Below, one piece after another: positions 45,737 to 54,855 of a DNA stretch of 64,000 bases. This DNA comes from CBDFLD01 sp965249005 (GTDB taxonomy: Bacteria > Acidobacteriota > UBA6911), in the NCBI GenBank assembly GCA_965249005.1, contig CBDFLD010000017.1, positions 124,001-188,000 of the forward strand. The letters run 5' to 3'. Position 1 is the first letter of the stretch, and each line of letters opens with the position of its first letter. The notes below the pieces were generated by a model. That model was not told the origin of the DNA. It was given only the letters and a program-made list of their open reading frames with translations, and did no database searches. The position numbers were made by a program, and so were the translations under genes.

Positions 45737-46304
45737 TCAGTTCACACTACTCTGCCCCGGAACCGAGACCATGAAAGAACCCGTGTCCGAACCGAATATC
45801 TCAGTTGCGTTTACAGGGATATCGGATCGAACCTCTATCCTGCCACCGATCACACCAAATGTTTCTGGTATCCATTCGTAGATGAGCTTGGTCGCGGTTT
45901 CCTTGGGACCCAGATTGACTTGTTTGCTTCCCAAGAGAGCCCCATCAGACGCAAACGCCTGCACAATGACTCGACTGCGAGACTCATTCGGATTCAAAAT
46001 GTTGATGCCCGTCCAATAGCCCTGTGCCTGAGCTTGATGAGGGAAAATGAAACGAAGGGCTGCTGCCCCCTCTGCCGGCATCGCAGCCATCATCCTGGTA
46101 CCCTCAAACGAGATCCAAACGCTTCCGAGAAAGCCGGATCCTTCTGTGACACTCATGGTCACAGACGCATATGTAGGCGCTGGAGGCGGAGGCCCGAAAC
46201 GATCCAATAATCTCATGACTACACTGCCCCCGGATCCCATTAGGAGTCCTGACTGCGCATGGAACTCACCTCGGATGTCGATTTCAATGCGGAGCATCTC
46301 GTCA
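45737..46304 (-). pseudogene. Secreted repeat-module protein, 3' part (split by IS1380-A)
   Basis: The fragment has SDEMLRIEIDIRGEFHAQSG at its upstream edge, then two beta modules with YASVTMSVTEGSGFLGSVWI and GYWTGINILNPNESRSRVIV, and ends VPGQSSVN. The same module type occurs in the proteins at 4.3 and 16.4 kb. The upstream edge is exactly the CTAG duplicated by IS1380-A copy 2. Joining to 49608-49855 restores FINPSDEMLR in frame, so this is the 3' half of one gene. Confidence 0.75.
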
Positions 46305-46538
46305 CTAGTCCCAAAATAAGCGAGGTATGAGCTCGCTCGGAAAATCGTTTGCCTTTTCCGAATATCTCGTGGATTTCAGCTCCTTGTGCGTAACAGGGAA
46401 AGCAAAGAGAAACACAAGAGACAAACCTTCCATTGGTTGTCTGGATCACTTGATCTTGTTTGTCTCTGTTATGCCCTTCCTTTCGCCCGCCACTCTTGCT
46501 CCGCCGGGGGTACGGGCTCACCCGCCGGCGAGGCGCCT

Positions 46539-47741
46539 TCAAGTAAACCTGAGTTGCCTGATATAGTCGAACGTCGCCAAAAAGGTTTCGAGATGCTTGC
46601 TATAGGCCAATATCCTGTAAACGAGGCGACGACCGGTTCTTACAATCTGACAGGGTATTTGCACAAAGTTCACCAGGAAGCGTTTGAACTCCATCCTCAA
46701 GATATCACGACGTACTGTCGGCGCCTGCGTCACCAGGCCATACCAGGCCTTCAGATTCCACGCCAGCGATGCGATGACCATGTAGGCCCAGTTCGATACC
46801 AGACTGTCCGAAGGCATCCTCAAGGCGTTCACTCCACTCTTGAGCTGACCGATGACGTTTTCCTGGTTGCAGCGATCGTTGGCAAAAAGGACCACTTCTC
46901 CCATCGTCATCTCCCGATCGTTGGTGATGTAGAAGAAGTACCGGACCTCATCAAACAGCCGGTGCTCCCCCTTTTCGATCGTGAGGTTCTTCCGAACCAC
47001 AACCATGCGATAGGTTTTCTTACAGTGTCCGGGACGATAGTCAAACTCGGCGACCTGCTCGCTCTGCAGGCGGATGTTCTTGAATTCTCTCTCCTTGATT
47101 ACTTGTTCTTTGACGTTTTCCGGACGGCGCCGTTCTTCGCTCTTGACCTCATAACGAGGAGGCCGCTCGAGCGGTTTCCATTGTCTCTCCGGCAGGGCAT
47201 CGGCCATCCCGACCAGGTTCGGCTTGGCGTCATAACCAAAGACAAAACCAACCCGCTCGTCCCAGCGATCGAAGTTTCTCGTCAGCGAGAAATCCGTGTC
47301 GCCCCGAAGCCAGACCTTCGTAAACACCGACGACACCAGATCGATTGCCCGGTCCATCCACTCGGCCGCTCCGTCGGAAGAGGGACGGTTGCCCGGCCGA
47401 TTCATCAGATAGAGGACCTCATTCGTATTGGCCAAGGTCACGATCAACGGTGCGTAACCCCAGATCCCGTTGTAGGCAATGTCCATTCCTTCCTTGCATT
47501 CCCCCAAGGTTCCGGCGACGGTCCCGTCCACGTCGATGATGGCCTCCTTCCGGAAGGAAGCATCCTGCAACTTCCACACCTTGGTTCGGGTTTCATTGAT
47601 GGTTTCCTGAAGTCCGAAGATCCAATCCTCATCGAAACGACGGAGGAAATCTCCAGCCGTCGTGGGATCCGGAATCCTCTCGGCTCCCAGTCCGTTCATG
47701 TAGGTCTCATCCTGGCGCAACCGCTCGATATCTTCGAGACA
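46539..47741 (-). pseudogene. IS1380-A transposase, C-terminal part
   Basis: These are residues from LEDIERLRQDETY to the stop; the sequence is the same as the copy at 12895-14400, including the three catalytic regions. The N-terminal 100 residues lie beyond the nested IS256-B (49183-49485). Unless IS256-B is excised precisely this transposase is not made. Confidence 0.9.
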
Positions 47742-47750
47742 GGTTCCACC

Positions 47751-49182
47751 GAGTGAGTGCTATTGTTAGTTGAAATTCAATGAAAGGAAAGCGGCTCCAA
47801 GAGTGGTAGATTTTTGTTTTTGTCCGAAAACGAAGTCAACCAATTCTCAAGGAGCCACTATGAAGAAGATTCTACCAAACGGCAATACGTCGAAGCAAAA
47901 ACGATCGTCAGGCGAGACACGATTTCTCGCAACCAATGATCAGCTCAACGAACTTGATGCACGTATCGAGCTCATCCAAGCGTTGATACCGCTGGGATTG
48001 CGAGCCGTCCAGGACAGCCTTGAAGATGAAGTCAACCACCTCGCTGGGGAGCGCTATAGCCGAGCCGGCGGCGATTCCAACCTTCATCGATGGGGATCGC
48101 AAAGGGGTTCAGTGTACCTGACAGATCAGAAGATTCCAGTCCGTGTTCCTCGAGTCCGAGATACTGATCGGAGTTGTGAGGTACGGTTGAGAACATATCG
48201 GCGGTTGCAGCAACCCAGGAATATGGACGAGGGCCTTTTGAAGAAGGTAATCAACGGATTATCGTGTCGCAATTATCGGGAGTGCGCTGAGGCGGTTCCC
48301 GAGGCCTTTGGCATGTCGCCATCGAGCATCTCGCGCCGTACCATCCAAGTGACAGCTCGAAAACTGAAGGAGCTGCAGGAACGATCTCTTGCAGGATACG
48401 ATTTTGTTGCTCTCTTTCTGGACGGCAAAAGCTTTGCATCGGAGCAAATCCTGATTGGATTGGGAGTAACCATTGAGGGTGAGAAGATCATCTTGGGGTT
48501 CCTGCAGGCCAGTACCGAAAATGAACGAGTGTGTACGGACTTTCTCCGAGGGCTGTTACAAAGAGGGCTTTGCCATGATGAGGGCCTGATGTGCGTTATC
48601 GATGGGTCCAAAGGATTGCGAAAAGCCGTCCAGGCGGTATTCGGCAACCGGGCGGTCGTGCAGCGCTGCCGATGGCACAAGCGTGAAAATGTATTGTGCT
48701 ACTTACCCAAGAGCAAACAGGGAACCTTTCGCAAACGATTGCAGGATGCCTATCAAAAGCCAACCCTGAGAGAGGCAGAAAAAGCGCTTCTAAGGGTCCG
48801 AAAAGAACTATCGCTGCTGAACCAGTCAGCGGCAGCCAGCTTGGATGAGGGTTTCGAAGAGACTCTCACCCTTCACCGGTTGGGCCTGGCAGAGGAACTC
48901 CGGGAAAGTTTCTCTACCACGAATTGTCTCGAGTCCATCAATGCGCAGCTTGGACAAAGAACCGATAAAGTGGATTACTGGAAAAACAGCAACCAATTAC
49001 ATCGCTGGGTAGCTACGGCATTGCTCGAGATCGAGCCGAGACTCAGGAAGGTCCGTGGCTATCGGCATCTGCCGAGGTTACGTCGTTCCTTAAAAGCCCG
49101 CTTTTCAAAAGCCGTGGAGGAACGAATTGCGTAAATACCACGGGAGCCGCTCTCCAATTTCAACTAAAAATGGGATTGACTC
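47751..49182 (+). mobile_element. IS256-B copy 2 (1432 bp) nested in IS1380-A
   Basis: The ends are GAGTGAGTGCTATTG and reversed GAGTCAATCCCATTT. GGTTCCACC is duplicated at 47742-47750 and 49183-49191. Removing the element and one duplicate restores the IS1380-A sequence of copy 1. Confidence 0.92.
47860..49134 (+). CDS. IS256-family transposase (IS256-B copy 2)
   Basis: This is a 424-residue intact transposase with the same catalytic regions as copy 1 (DFVALFLDGKSFASEQ, MCVIDGSKGLRKAV, NCLESINAQLG). It differs from copy 1 in scattered residues, for example in the first 40 and around RVRDTDRSCEVRLRTYRRLQ. The two copies therefore entered separately rather than one being a fresh copy of the other. 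AAGGAGCC precedes the ATG. Confidence 0.92.
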   Translation: MKKILPNGNTSKQKRSSGETRFLATNDQLNELDARIELIQALIPLGLRAVQDSLEDEVNHLAGERYSRAGGDSNLHRWGSQRGSVYLTDQKIPVRVPRVRDTDRSCEVRLRTYRRLQQPRNMDEGLLKKVINGLSCRNYRECAEAVPEAFGMSPSSISRRTIQVTARKLKELQERSLAGYDFVALFLDGKSFASEQILIGLGVTIEGEKIILGFLQASTENERVCTDFLRGLLQRGLCHDEGLMCVIDGSKGLRKAVQAVFGNRAVVQRCRWHKRENVLCYLPKSKQGTFRKRLQDAYQKPTLREAEKALLRVRKELSLLNQSAAASLDEGFEETLTLHRLGLAEELRESFSTTNCLESINAQLGQRTDKVDYWKNSNQLHRWVATALLEIEPRLRKVRGYRHLPRLRRSLKARFSKAVEERIA

Positions 49183-49485
49183 GGTTCCACCCGACAAGAC
49201 GTTGTATGCGATGTTCAGTACATGATCGGATTCCCAGTAAGGAAAGTGGTACTTGAGCAAAACGATGTTTCTGTTGATATCTTTGTCCAATCCAAGCTTA
49301 CACACGAGCTTGTGAATGGCTCCGATACCACCAGATCCGATGGCGCGCGTTCTCTCGGCGATCTCGTAGTAGGTGTTGGAGTCCTTGAACATAGGATCGG
49401 ACCGGTCCTCAAACTGATTTCTTTCCAACCGGCGTGTAAGATTTTGCTTGTCTCGGAGGAGGATTCTGTGGTTTCTTTTATTCAC
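49183..49485 (-). pseudogene. IS1380-A transposase, N-terminal part
   Basis: GTG start and the first 100 residues (MNKRNHRILLRDKQNLTR to VLSGG), cut at the IS256-B insertion. One substitution versus copy 1 is visible (NIAYNV against NIACNV). Confidence 0.9.
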
Positions 49486-49607
49486 CTGGAATGTGCTCCT
49501 TTCGGGATGTCTTGTAAATATATCAAACGCATTTTATCCCGTAACGGCGCACGTTCCAGGGCTTTTCTTCCTCCTCATGCAAAAAATCACGCTGGACTAA
49601 GGACTAG

Positions 49608-49855
49608 GGTTTATGAAAACAGCCCTGCTGGAGTATCCTCCGCCGAACAAAAAAAACGAGAAGTGGCCGTTCGCTAGGGGTTCGAGGGCATTCAATGCGG
49701 GAATAGTCGCGGCATCTCCTTCTGAACTTCGCTGCAACCTGGAGGTACTTACTATTGGCTGATCTGACTGCACTTGAAGATGAGCATGTAACTGTAGCCC
49801 AAAAATGGAGGGAAGAATGGCTTCAGGATCAACGAAACCTGGGAGCAGTTCTGAA
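49608..49855 (-). pseudogene. Secreted repeat-module protein, internal/5' part
   Basis: The minus strand reads FVDPEAILPSIFGLQL, IVSTSRLQRSSEGDAATIPA and FGGGYSSRAVFINPS, the module hallmark, and then meets IS1380-A. It continues in frame at 46304. Its own upstream end is cut at 49855 by IS1380-B unit copy 3, so the gene was hit twice. The native start is not identified beyond 52054. Confidence 0.65.
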
Positions 49856-49961
49856 CCCGGATTTCCAATTTGAATGAAATATAGCAACCTTTCAGCCGCC
49901 TTCGGCATCCCTATTTATAAGCGTCGGAGAATGATAAGGACACATTGGAGGGCAACACCCG

Positions 49962-51293
49962 ATGGGTGAAAAAGAACGAAAGGGGTTTCAACTCAGCTTT
50001 AACGGATTACTCAAAGTTGATTTTCAGGGATCGCGAGTCACCTCCGAGGGTGGCCTGATTCTGGTCCGCGAGTTGGACGAACGGCTGGGGATGGGACGAC
50101 TCATAGACGAGCATCTCAACGACACGCGGCAAGGCTTGAACAAACAGTTCCCGCTCGTCGATCTGCTGCGGCAATCGGTCTATAGTCGCCTGGCAGGCTA
50201 CGAAGACCTTAACGATGCCGCGCGGGTCTCAGTTGATCCGACCTTTCGCTTGATCGGCTCGAAGAAAAACTGGGATCGCGGTGCGGCGCTGACCTCGACG
50301 TTACACTGGTTCGAGACGGAGCTGCTGACGCGAGAAGAGAATCTGATCGGGCTGATGGCTCTGAACCGAGAGACACTCGCACAGGCCGAGGCTCTGGACA
50401 AGTCTGATCGCGTAGTGTTGGATATGGACTCAAGCGAGAGTCCGGTGCATGGTCAGCAGGAAGGCAGCGCCTACAATGGCCACTTCGAGTCCGTGTGTTA
50501 CCATCCGCTGTTTCTGTTCAATAGTCACGGGGACTGTCTGGCGGCCAAGCTGCGGCCGGGTAACGTGCATAGCGCCGAGGACTGGGACGAGCTTCTGTTG
50601 CCGGAGATCGATTTTCAACAGGAGCAAGGCAAAGAGATCGTCTTTCGAGCAGACGCCGCCTTCGCCAAGCCAGAGGTTTACGAGACCCTGGAAGAGCGCG
50701 GCGTTCAGTATGCCATACGCATCCCGTCCAACAAGAGCCTGGAGTGGGAGATTGCCGACATCCTGTTTCGTCCTCCGGGTCGGCCCAGCCGCAAGCCACT
50801 GGTGCGCTACAAGAGCTTCCGCTATCAGGCCGAAAGCTGGTCGAGGCCGCGACGGATCGTCGCCAAGGTCGAGCATCACCAGGGCGAGTTGTTCCCGCGG
50901 GTCGGGTTCATTGTCACGAACATGAGCTTGCCGAGCCGCTCGGTGGTGAGGTTCTACAACAAGCGCGGCACGGCGGAGCAATGGATCAAAGAAGGCAAGC
51001 AGGCGACGCATTGGACGCGGCTGTCCTGCCATCGCTTCCGTGCGAATGAAGTGCGCCTGCAGTTGAGCGTGCTCGCCTACAACCTAGGCAACCTATGGCG
51101 GCGACTCGGGCTACCACCCCGGATCAAGAGCTGGTCGCTCACGAGCTTGCAGCACCGGTTGATGAAGACTGGCGGAAGGCTGGTCAAGCACGCGCGGTAC
51201 TACTGGTTGCTCTTGGCCGAGGGGCATCTGGACCGTCGGTTGTTTGGTGAAATGCTCAGGCGGATCTGGGCCTTGCCGCTGCCAAGCGGTTAG
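49962..51293 (+). CDS. IS1380-family transposase (IS1380-B copy 3)
   Basis: This is a 443-residue intact transposase, identical to copies 1 and 2 at protein level, with catalytic regions RVVLDMDSSESPVHG, IVFRADAAFAKPEVYE and YNKRGTAEQWIKEGKQA. It shares with copy 2 the single base that differs in copy 1, which supports a close relation between copies 2 and 3. Confidence 0.92.
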   Translation: MGEKERKGFQLSFNGLLKVDFQGSRVTSEGGLILVRELDERLGMGRLIDEHLNDTRQGLNKQFPLVDLLRQSVYSRLAGYEDLNDAARVSVDPTFRLIGSKKNWDRGAALTSTLHWFETELLTREENLIGLMALNRETLAQAEALDKSDRVVLDMDSSESPVHGQQEGSAYNGHFESVCYHPLFLFNSHGDCLAAKLRPGNVHSAEDWDELLLPEIDFQQEQGKEIVFRADAAFAKPEVYETLEERGVQYAIRIPSNKSLEWEIADILFRPPGRPSRKPLVRYKSFRYQAESWSRPRRIVAKVEHHQGELFPRVGFIVTNMSLPSRSVVRFYNKRGTAEQWIKEGKQATHWTRLSCHRFRANEVRLQLSVLAYNLGNLWRRLGLPPRIKSWSLTSLQHRLMKTGGRLVKHARYYWLLLAEGHLDRRLFGEMLRRIWALPLPSG

Positions 51294-51516
51294 CCGCCCG
51301 GCTTGCAAGTCCGGAATTGGAATGCCATGGAAGGAGTGTGGCGATGTGTCTGGAAAATCGCCCACGCAGGAGTGAGAAGGTCTACTACCACGGCGACAAC
51401 GGGTCATTGGGATGCGTTGACTGGATCCATGGTTGGTCTGAGGCCGGGATTTTCTTGCTCCCATGGTGGCTCGAGACTATTATGTTGGGAACCGAGATCC
51501 AAATTGGAAATTCCGG

Positions 51517-52053
51517 TTAAGGGTTCCGCTCGGCGGTCCGCTATCGTTTCCACCTGACTTCAGAGTCTGGATTATCGCTCTGAGTCCGCTTACCGCTTGA
51601 GCGTGTGTCTGTCCTTGCGTCCTCAGTACAATGTACGAACTCGCGTATTCTGCGTACTTCTGGTTTTCCATCGTCACGAACATGACTGTGTTCATTCCGT
51701 CCATTATGTTCAACAAGGACTCACTTACACCGTCCTTCCGCAATGAAGCTCTAACTGCCACAGTCATGTCGGTTATCTGCTGCCTATTCTCGACGAATTT
51801 AGGATCGAGTTGGTCTAAAAGAGATCGAAAACGAGCCACGCTAATGTTGTCACTTGAGATTACCGTACCAGAGTCAAGCGTTGCCAGCATGAATTCAAGG
51901 GATTCTTCTTGAACCTGTCGGCTCGTCCCAGTCTCCTCCTTACACTGGCTCACGGCGACGAACGCTCCAACCAGAAAGAGTACGGCGATCAAGGCAATGG
52001 TGTTGTTGCTGATGGCATGGCTCCGCAGAATGTCGTAACGATGGGTATTGTGC
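51517..52053 (-). pseudogene. Captured fragment of gene X, second copy
   Basis: Same sequence as 35251-35787 (membrane helix IALIAVLFLVGAFVAV and polar helical region, 3' end lost at the IS). On the minus strand the open frame extends upstream past 52053 into new flanking DNA (LIALIRWLHYALR), but that extension differs from copy 2, so it is chance or local sequence rather than gene X. Confidence 0.6.
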
Positions 52054-52376
52054 CTGAGAGCGTAGTGAAGCCAGCGGATGAGTGCAATCAGGGATTTCCC
52101 TGATATTTGGGTTCGGAACGGCCTTAGTCGTCTTTCCCTGAAATAGCCTCTTGCCAACGGAAACTACCCTAACGACCCTCATGCAGCAAAACCCTCTGGC
52201 ACGGCGGGTCGCGTCTTCCGATGTGGCCGTGCTCTTTTCAGTTCCGAAAATGATAGTTGCTGGAATCGCGATGTGTATTGTTACGACAGAGCGCAATGGA
52301 GCGTGTTTGAGGAGTATTAGGATACGGTTGGCTCACTCACAGTCTGAGCGGTCGAAGCGTAAGATGTCGTCCGTCA

Positions 52377-53069
52377 TCAGATCCAGGAGCCAGAGAGGAT
52401 CCTGTATACCAACCCGAAAATCGTAACAAGAAGAGCAATTATGCCGACTAAGACTCGAGTCTTGGTGAGGCGAAATGTTAGATCCTCCCTTTTCTCTGCG
52501 CGCTGTTGGTCTTCAAGGGAAACCGCTACCTTGCGCTTGATCTCCTCCATTTCTCCTTCACAATGGATGATTAGCTGAACGGCTTCACGATAATGCTCAA
52601 TAGCATCCTGGTAGCGCCCGTGTGTGGTATGGTGCTTGTATGCTCGCCTCTTAGCTTCTCCTGCCTCTCTGAACAGCTGCTTTGGCTTTATGAGCGCGGT
52701 CTTAGGATCCTTCGCCAGCAAAGAAAGTTCTTCCTCAGCCCGGTTGAGCTTATGGTTGACGACGGTTAGCCAGGCTTTGGCTACATGGTCATATGCTTCC
52801 TCCGCAGCCGTTCCGGCGGCTTGCTTCATTTCCTCCCACGATTTGTTTTCTTGGAGCACGCCACGGAACATCTTCCAGTAAGCGTGGTAGAAATCGTCCG
52901 CAATCGCATGAACCGTCCGTTGTAAGGCGTTCGGAGTATACGTCCAAACGTCATCGAGATCGTCTTCCCATGCTTTGTCCAAGACTTTCATTTCCTTAGT
53001 CAGGAAGTCGCGCCACTCATCAAAGCCGGGATTCGACCGCGACTTGGTGTTCGGGTCGTCGTTAGACAT
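52377..53069 (-). CDS. Helical protein with C-terminal membrane anchor, unknown
   Basis: This is a 230-residue, highly charged alpha-helical protein (EWRDFLTKEMKVLDKAWEDD, then RAEEELSLLAKDPKTALI and a TPR-like ALxxYREAVQLI segment). It ends in one membrane helix (VLVGIIALLVTIFGLVYRIL). It is a tail-anchored topology with no signal peptide. It follows the Cys-cluster gene by 25 bases on the same strand and is probably in its operon. No known family; the soluble part would face the cytoplasm. Confidence 0.55.
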   Translation of the reverse strand: MSNDDPNTKSRSNPGFDEWRDFLTKEMKVLDKAWEDDLDDVWTYTPNALQRTVHAIADDFYHAYWKMFRGVLQENKSWEEMKQAAGTAAEEAYDHVAKAWLTVVNHKLNRAEEELSLLAKDPKTALIKPKQLFREAGEAKRRAYKHHTTHGRYQDAIEHYREAVQLIIHCEGEMEEIKRKVAVSLEDQQRAEKREDLTFRLTKTRVLVGIIALLVTIFGLVYRILSGSWI

Positions 53070-53093
53070 GCGAAATGCCTCCCCAAACGAACG

Positions 53094-53570
53094 TTACTCG
53101 GAGCAAGGAATCTGATTGTACTTTTGCTTCCATTCCTTGGGTAAGTGCGGAGCTAACAGGTGCCATGCGGCTTGAACCGCGTCCGCAAAGCCATGAGGAA
53201 CTGAGTCAGCGATCGGGCAGTAGGAACGCGATACGCGTATACCGACAGTTCCGTCAGCTTCAAAGTGTGGGACGATGGGAAAACTCCTGCAGTCAATTGG
53301 TCTGTGGCGGTAGATTGCACATCCCTGGACGCAAGGATGATGAGCCGGACATGGCCCTTTAACACCACTGACCGCAGTCAACTCGCTTTGCAAGGCCTTG
53401 GATACTCGCTCATGTGGAAGGAAGGTCTCTTCCTCAGGCAAGAGCACAAGGACTTCCCGTTCTTCGCATTTGTTGCAGTCGGAAGGGCAGATTCCGTCGA
53501 AAGGCCTGAGCAAGCCGAGAGCCTTGCGATATGCGTTCTTATACTCGTCCGACGTTCCTTGAGCAGGCAT
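53094..53570 (-). CDS. YkgJ-type cysteine-cluster protein (zinc/iron binding)
   Basis: This is a 158-residue protein with the Cys pattern of the CxxCxxCC (UPF0153/YkgJ) family: GICPSDCNKCEEREVLVLLP, GPCPAHHPCVQGCAIYRHRP and IDCRSFPIVPHF, and a further Cys in SYCPIAD. The family is thought to bind zinc or iron-sulfur; no enzymatic role is firmly known. An AT-rich promoter region with a perfect palindrome lies upstream. It is the first gene of a likely two-gene operon. Confidence 0.7.
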   Translation of the reverse strand: MPAQGTSDEYKNAYRKALGLLRPFDGICPSDCNKCEEREVLVLLPEEETFLPHERVSKALQSELTAVSGVKGPCPAHHPCVQGCAIYRHRPIDCRSFPIVPHFEADGTVGIRVSRSYCPIADSVPHGFADAVQAAWHLLAPHLPKEWKQKYNQIPCSE

Positions 53571-53633
53571 GTTATCGTGCGGCCTCCGGCGGAGGAGAGT
53601 ATCGGCTCCTCTTCTCGATGTTGCTTCTACAAC

Positions 53634-53655
53634 AATTGTAAGACAATTTACAATT
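53634..53655 (-). promoter_or_regulatory. Palindromic operator-like site upstream of YkgJ-like gene
   Basis: AATTGTAA and TTACAATT flank a six-base spacer in an AT-rich patch 64 bases upstream of the gene start. It is a good candidate for a repressor site. The rest of 53656-53960 shows no gene. Confidence 0.4.
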
Positions 53656-53989
53656 CAATTTTGCTTTTTTGTTTCCCGGAGTGCGTCCAACCCTGAGCAA
53701 GAAAACACCGGTCGCTCTCTCCCAGGTTCGCTGGGCGTCCTCAAAACCGCATGCAACGAGACATCTCAACGTCGCACCTACTGGGCGGAGCCCATTTGAT
53801 GTGTGTCTCTGTTGCCACAACCTCACATAATTCCCATTTTCAAAATCCAATCCATCCCCAATCCGCACTATCAGTTAACGCGGCATAAGCAGGTTCAACT
53901 TCACTGGCCTTTGCGTCTGTAAGTCTCGCCAATGTCCCGCCGCAATGTCCTCGTTTCGTGTCCCCGCGCAGCGGAGTATAATTGGGCGC

Positions 53990-54553
53990 ATGAATAGCCA
54001 ACCAGAATCAGCACCCTTACCCAAACCGGCACCAGAAGGTGTTGGACCAAACGCCAAAGCCAACGGCCTCCGTAACCGGTTCCAGGGCCAGCTTTCAGAG
54101 AACTGGCGGAACTCCGATCCGCGGTTCTGGATGTGGATGCCAAACCATCGATATCGATTCCGAGCGCATGAACTCCGCGCGATGGAGAACCTTGTGTCCG
54201 AGGAGGAAACCGATCAATTACTGGGCGCCTATCAGATGTCCCGGAGCAAAATGAGAGCCGCAAACAGCCTTAGGCTGCCGTATGCTCTAGCAGACAGATT
54301 AATCCGGGAGGATCATCAGATGGAGTTCCCAGCAGATCCGCCTTCAACGAAGCTATCCGACGTGGCAACGACGATCCGGGACCGAGTGCTTTGGGAATTG
54401 CGCAGACGATCTCGACCAGGTCAGAGCGAGAAATTGAGCAGTGCTGACCTAAAAAAGCTCTACGAGACTGCCACTATGGTTGTCCGGGATGAAGCTGAGC
54501 TACGGGACGACAGTGATACCCAGTACGAAGGGGCGTTGGTGAGTCCCGACTAG
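53990..54553 (+). CDS. Hypothetical protein of 187 residues
   Basis: A soluble, charged, Pro-rich N-terminus (PLPKPAPEGVGPNAKANGLR) is followed by a helical region (ELRAMENLVSEEETDQLLGA, SRSKMRAANSLRLPYALADR) and an Arg/Glu-rich tail. No motif is recognised. TATAAT at 53977-53982 sits just 7 bases before the ATG, so if it is the promoter the transcript is leaderless; no convincing -35 is present. The frame is open 45 bases further upstream. Confidence 0.5.
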   Translation: MNSQPESAPLPKPAPEGVGPNAKANGLRNRFQGQLSENWRNSDPRFWMWMPNHRYRFRAHELRAMENLVSEEETDQLLGAYQMSRSKMRAANSLRLPYALADRLIREDHQMEFPADPPSTKLSDVATTIRDRVLWELRRRSRPGQSEKLSSADLKKLYETATMVVRDEAELRDDSDTQYEGALVSPD

Positions 54554-54855
54554 GGCGATTGCGGCCAAGTCCGTTAGCCAGAATCAATCCAAACCGTCAT
54601 CGTGACTGACGATGGGAGCGAGCAACGCGCTAGACTCCTAGACTCGCCCTAAGAGCGTTTCCTGCCATCAAGGCACCCACCCCTGCCAAGCATCCCGCCC
54701 CGCCAGTTCTTGTCAGTGAAAAAAAAGTTCAAAATAAATGATACTTTTTGCCCTCCTCAAACGCTTTAGGTAATAGAGACATCAAATCGAGTGTCTGCGT
54801 CGGTTTCTGTCTCGTGAAGGCCGGTGAAGGCATCGTCAAAAGGAGGAAGCGAATC

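Larger units (their letters stand above)
46309..49603 (-). mobile_element. IS1380-A copy 2, interrupted by IS256-B copy 2
   Basis: It has the same ends as copy 1 and is flanked by CTAG at 46305-46308 and 49604-49607. Its length of 3295 bp equals 1854 plus 1441, that is one IS256-B (1432) and its 9-bp target duplication. Confidence 0.9.
49856..52053 (+). mobile_element. IS1380-B transposition unit copy 3 (IS plus 537 bp captured DNA)
   Basis: This is the same 2198-bp unit as 33590-35787: IS proper 49856-51516, captured part 51517-52053. The flanks are CTGAA (49851-49855) and CTGAG (52054-52058), a possible 5-bp duplication with one change. It inserted into the secreted repeat-module gene. Confidence 0.8.

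Noticed and set aside
53971..53990. TATAAT as a firm promoter for the 53990 gene
   Set aside because: No acceptable -35 at 16-18 bp, so it is mentioned only as a possibility in the gene entry.
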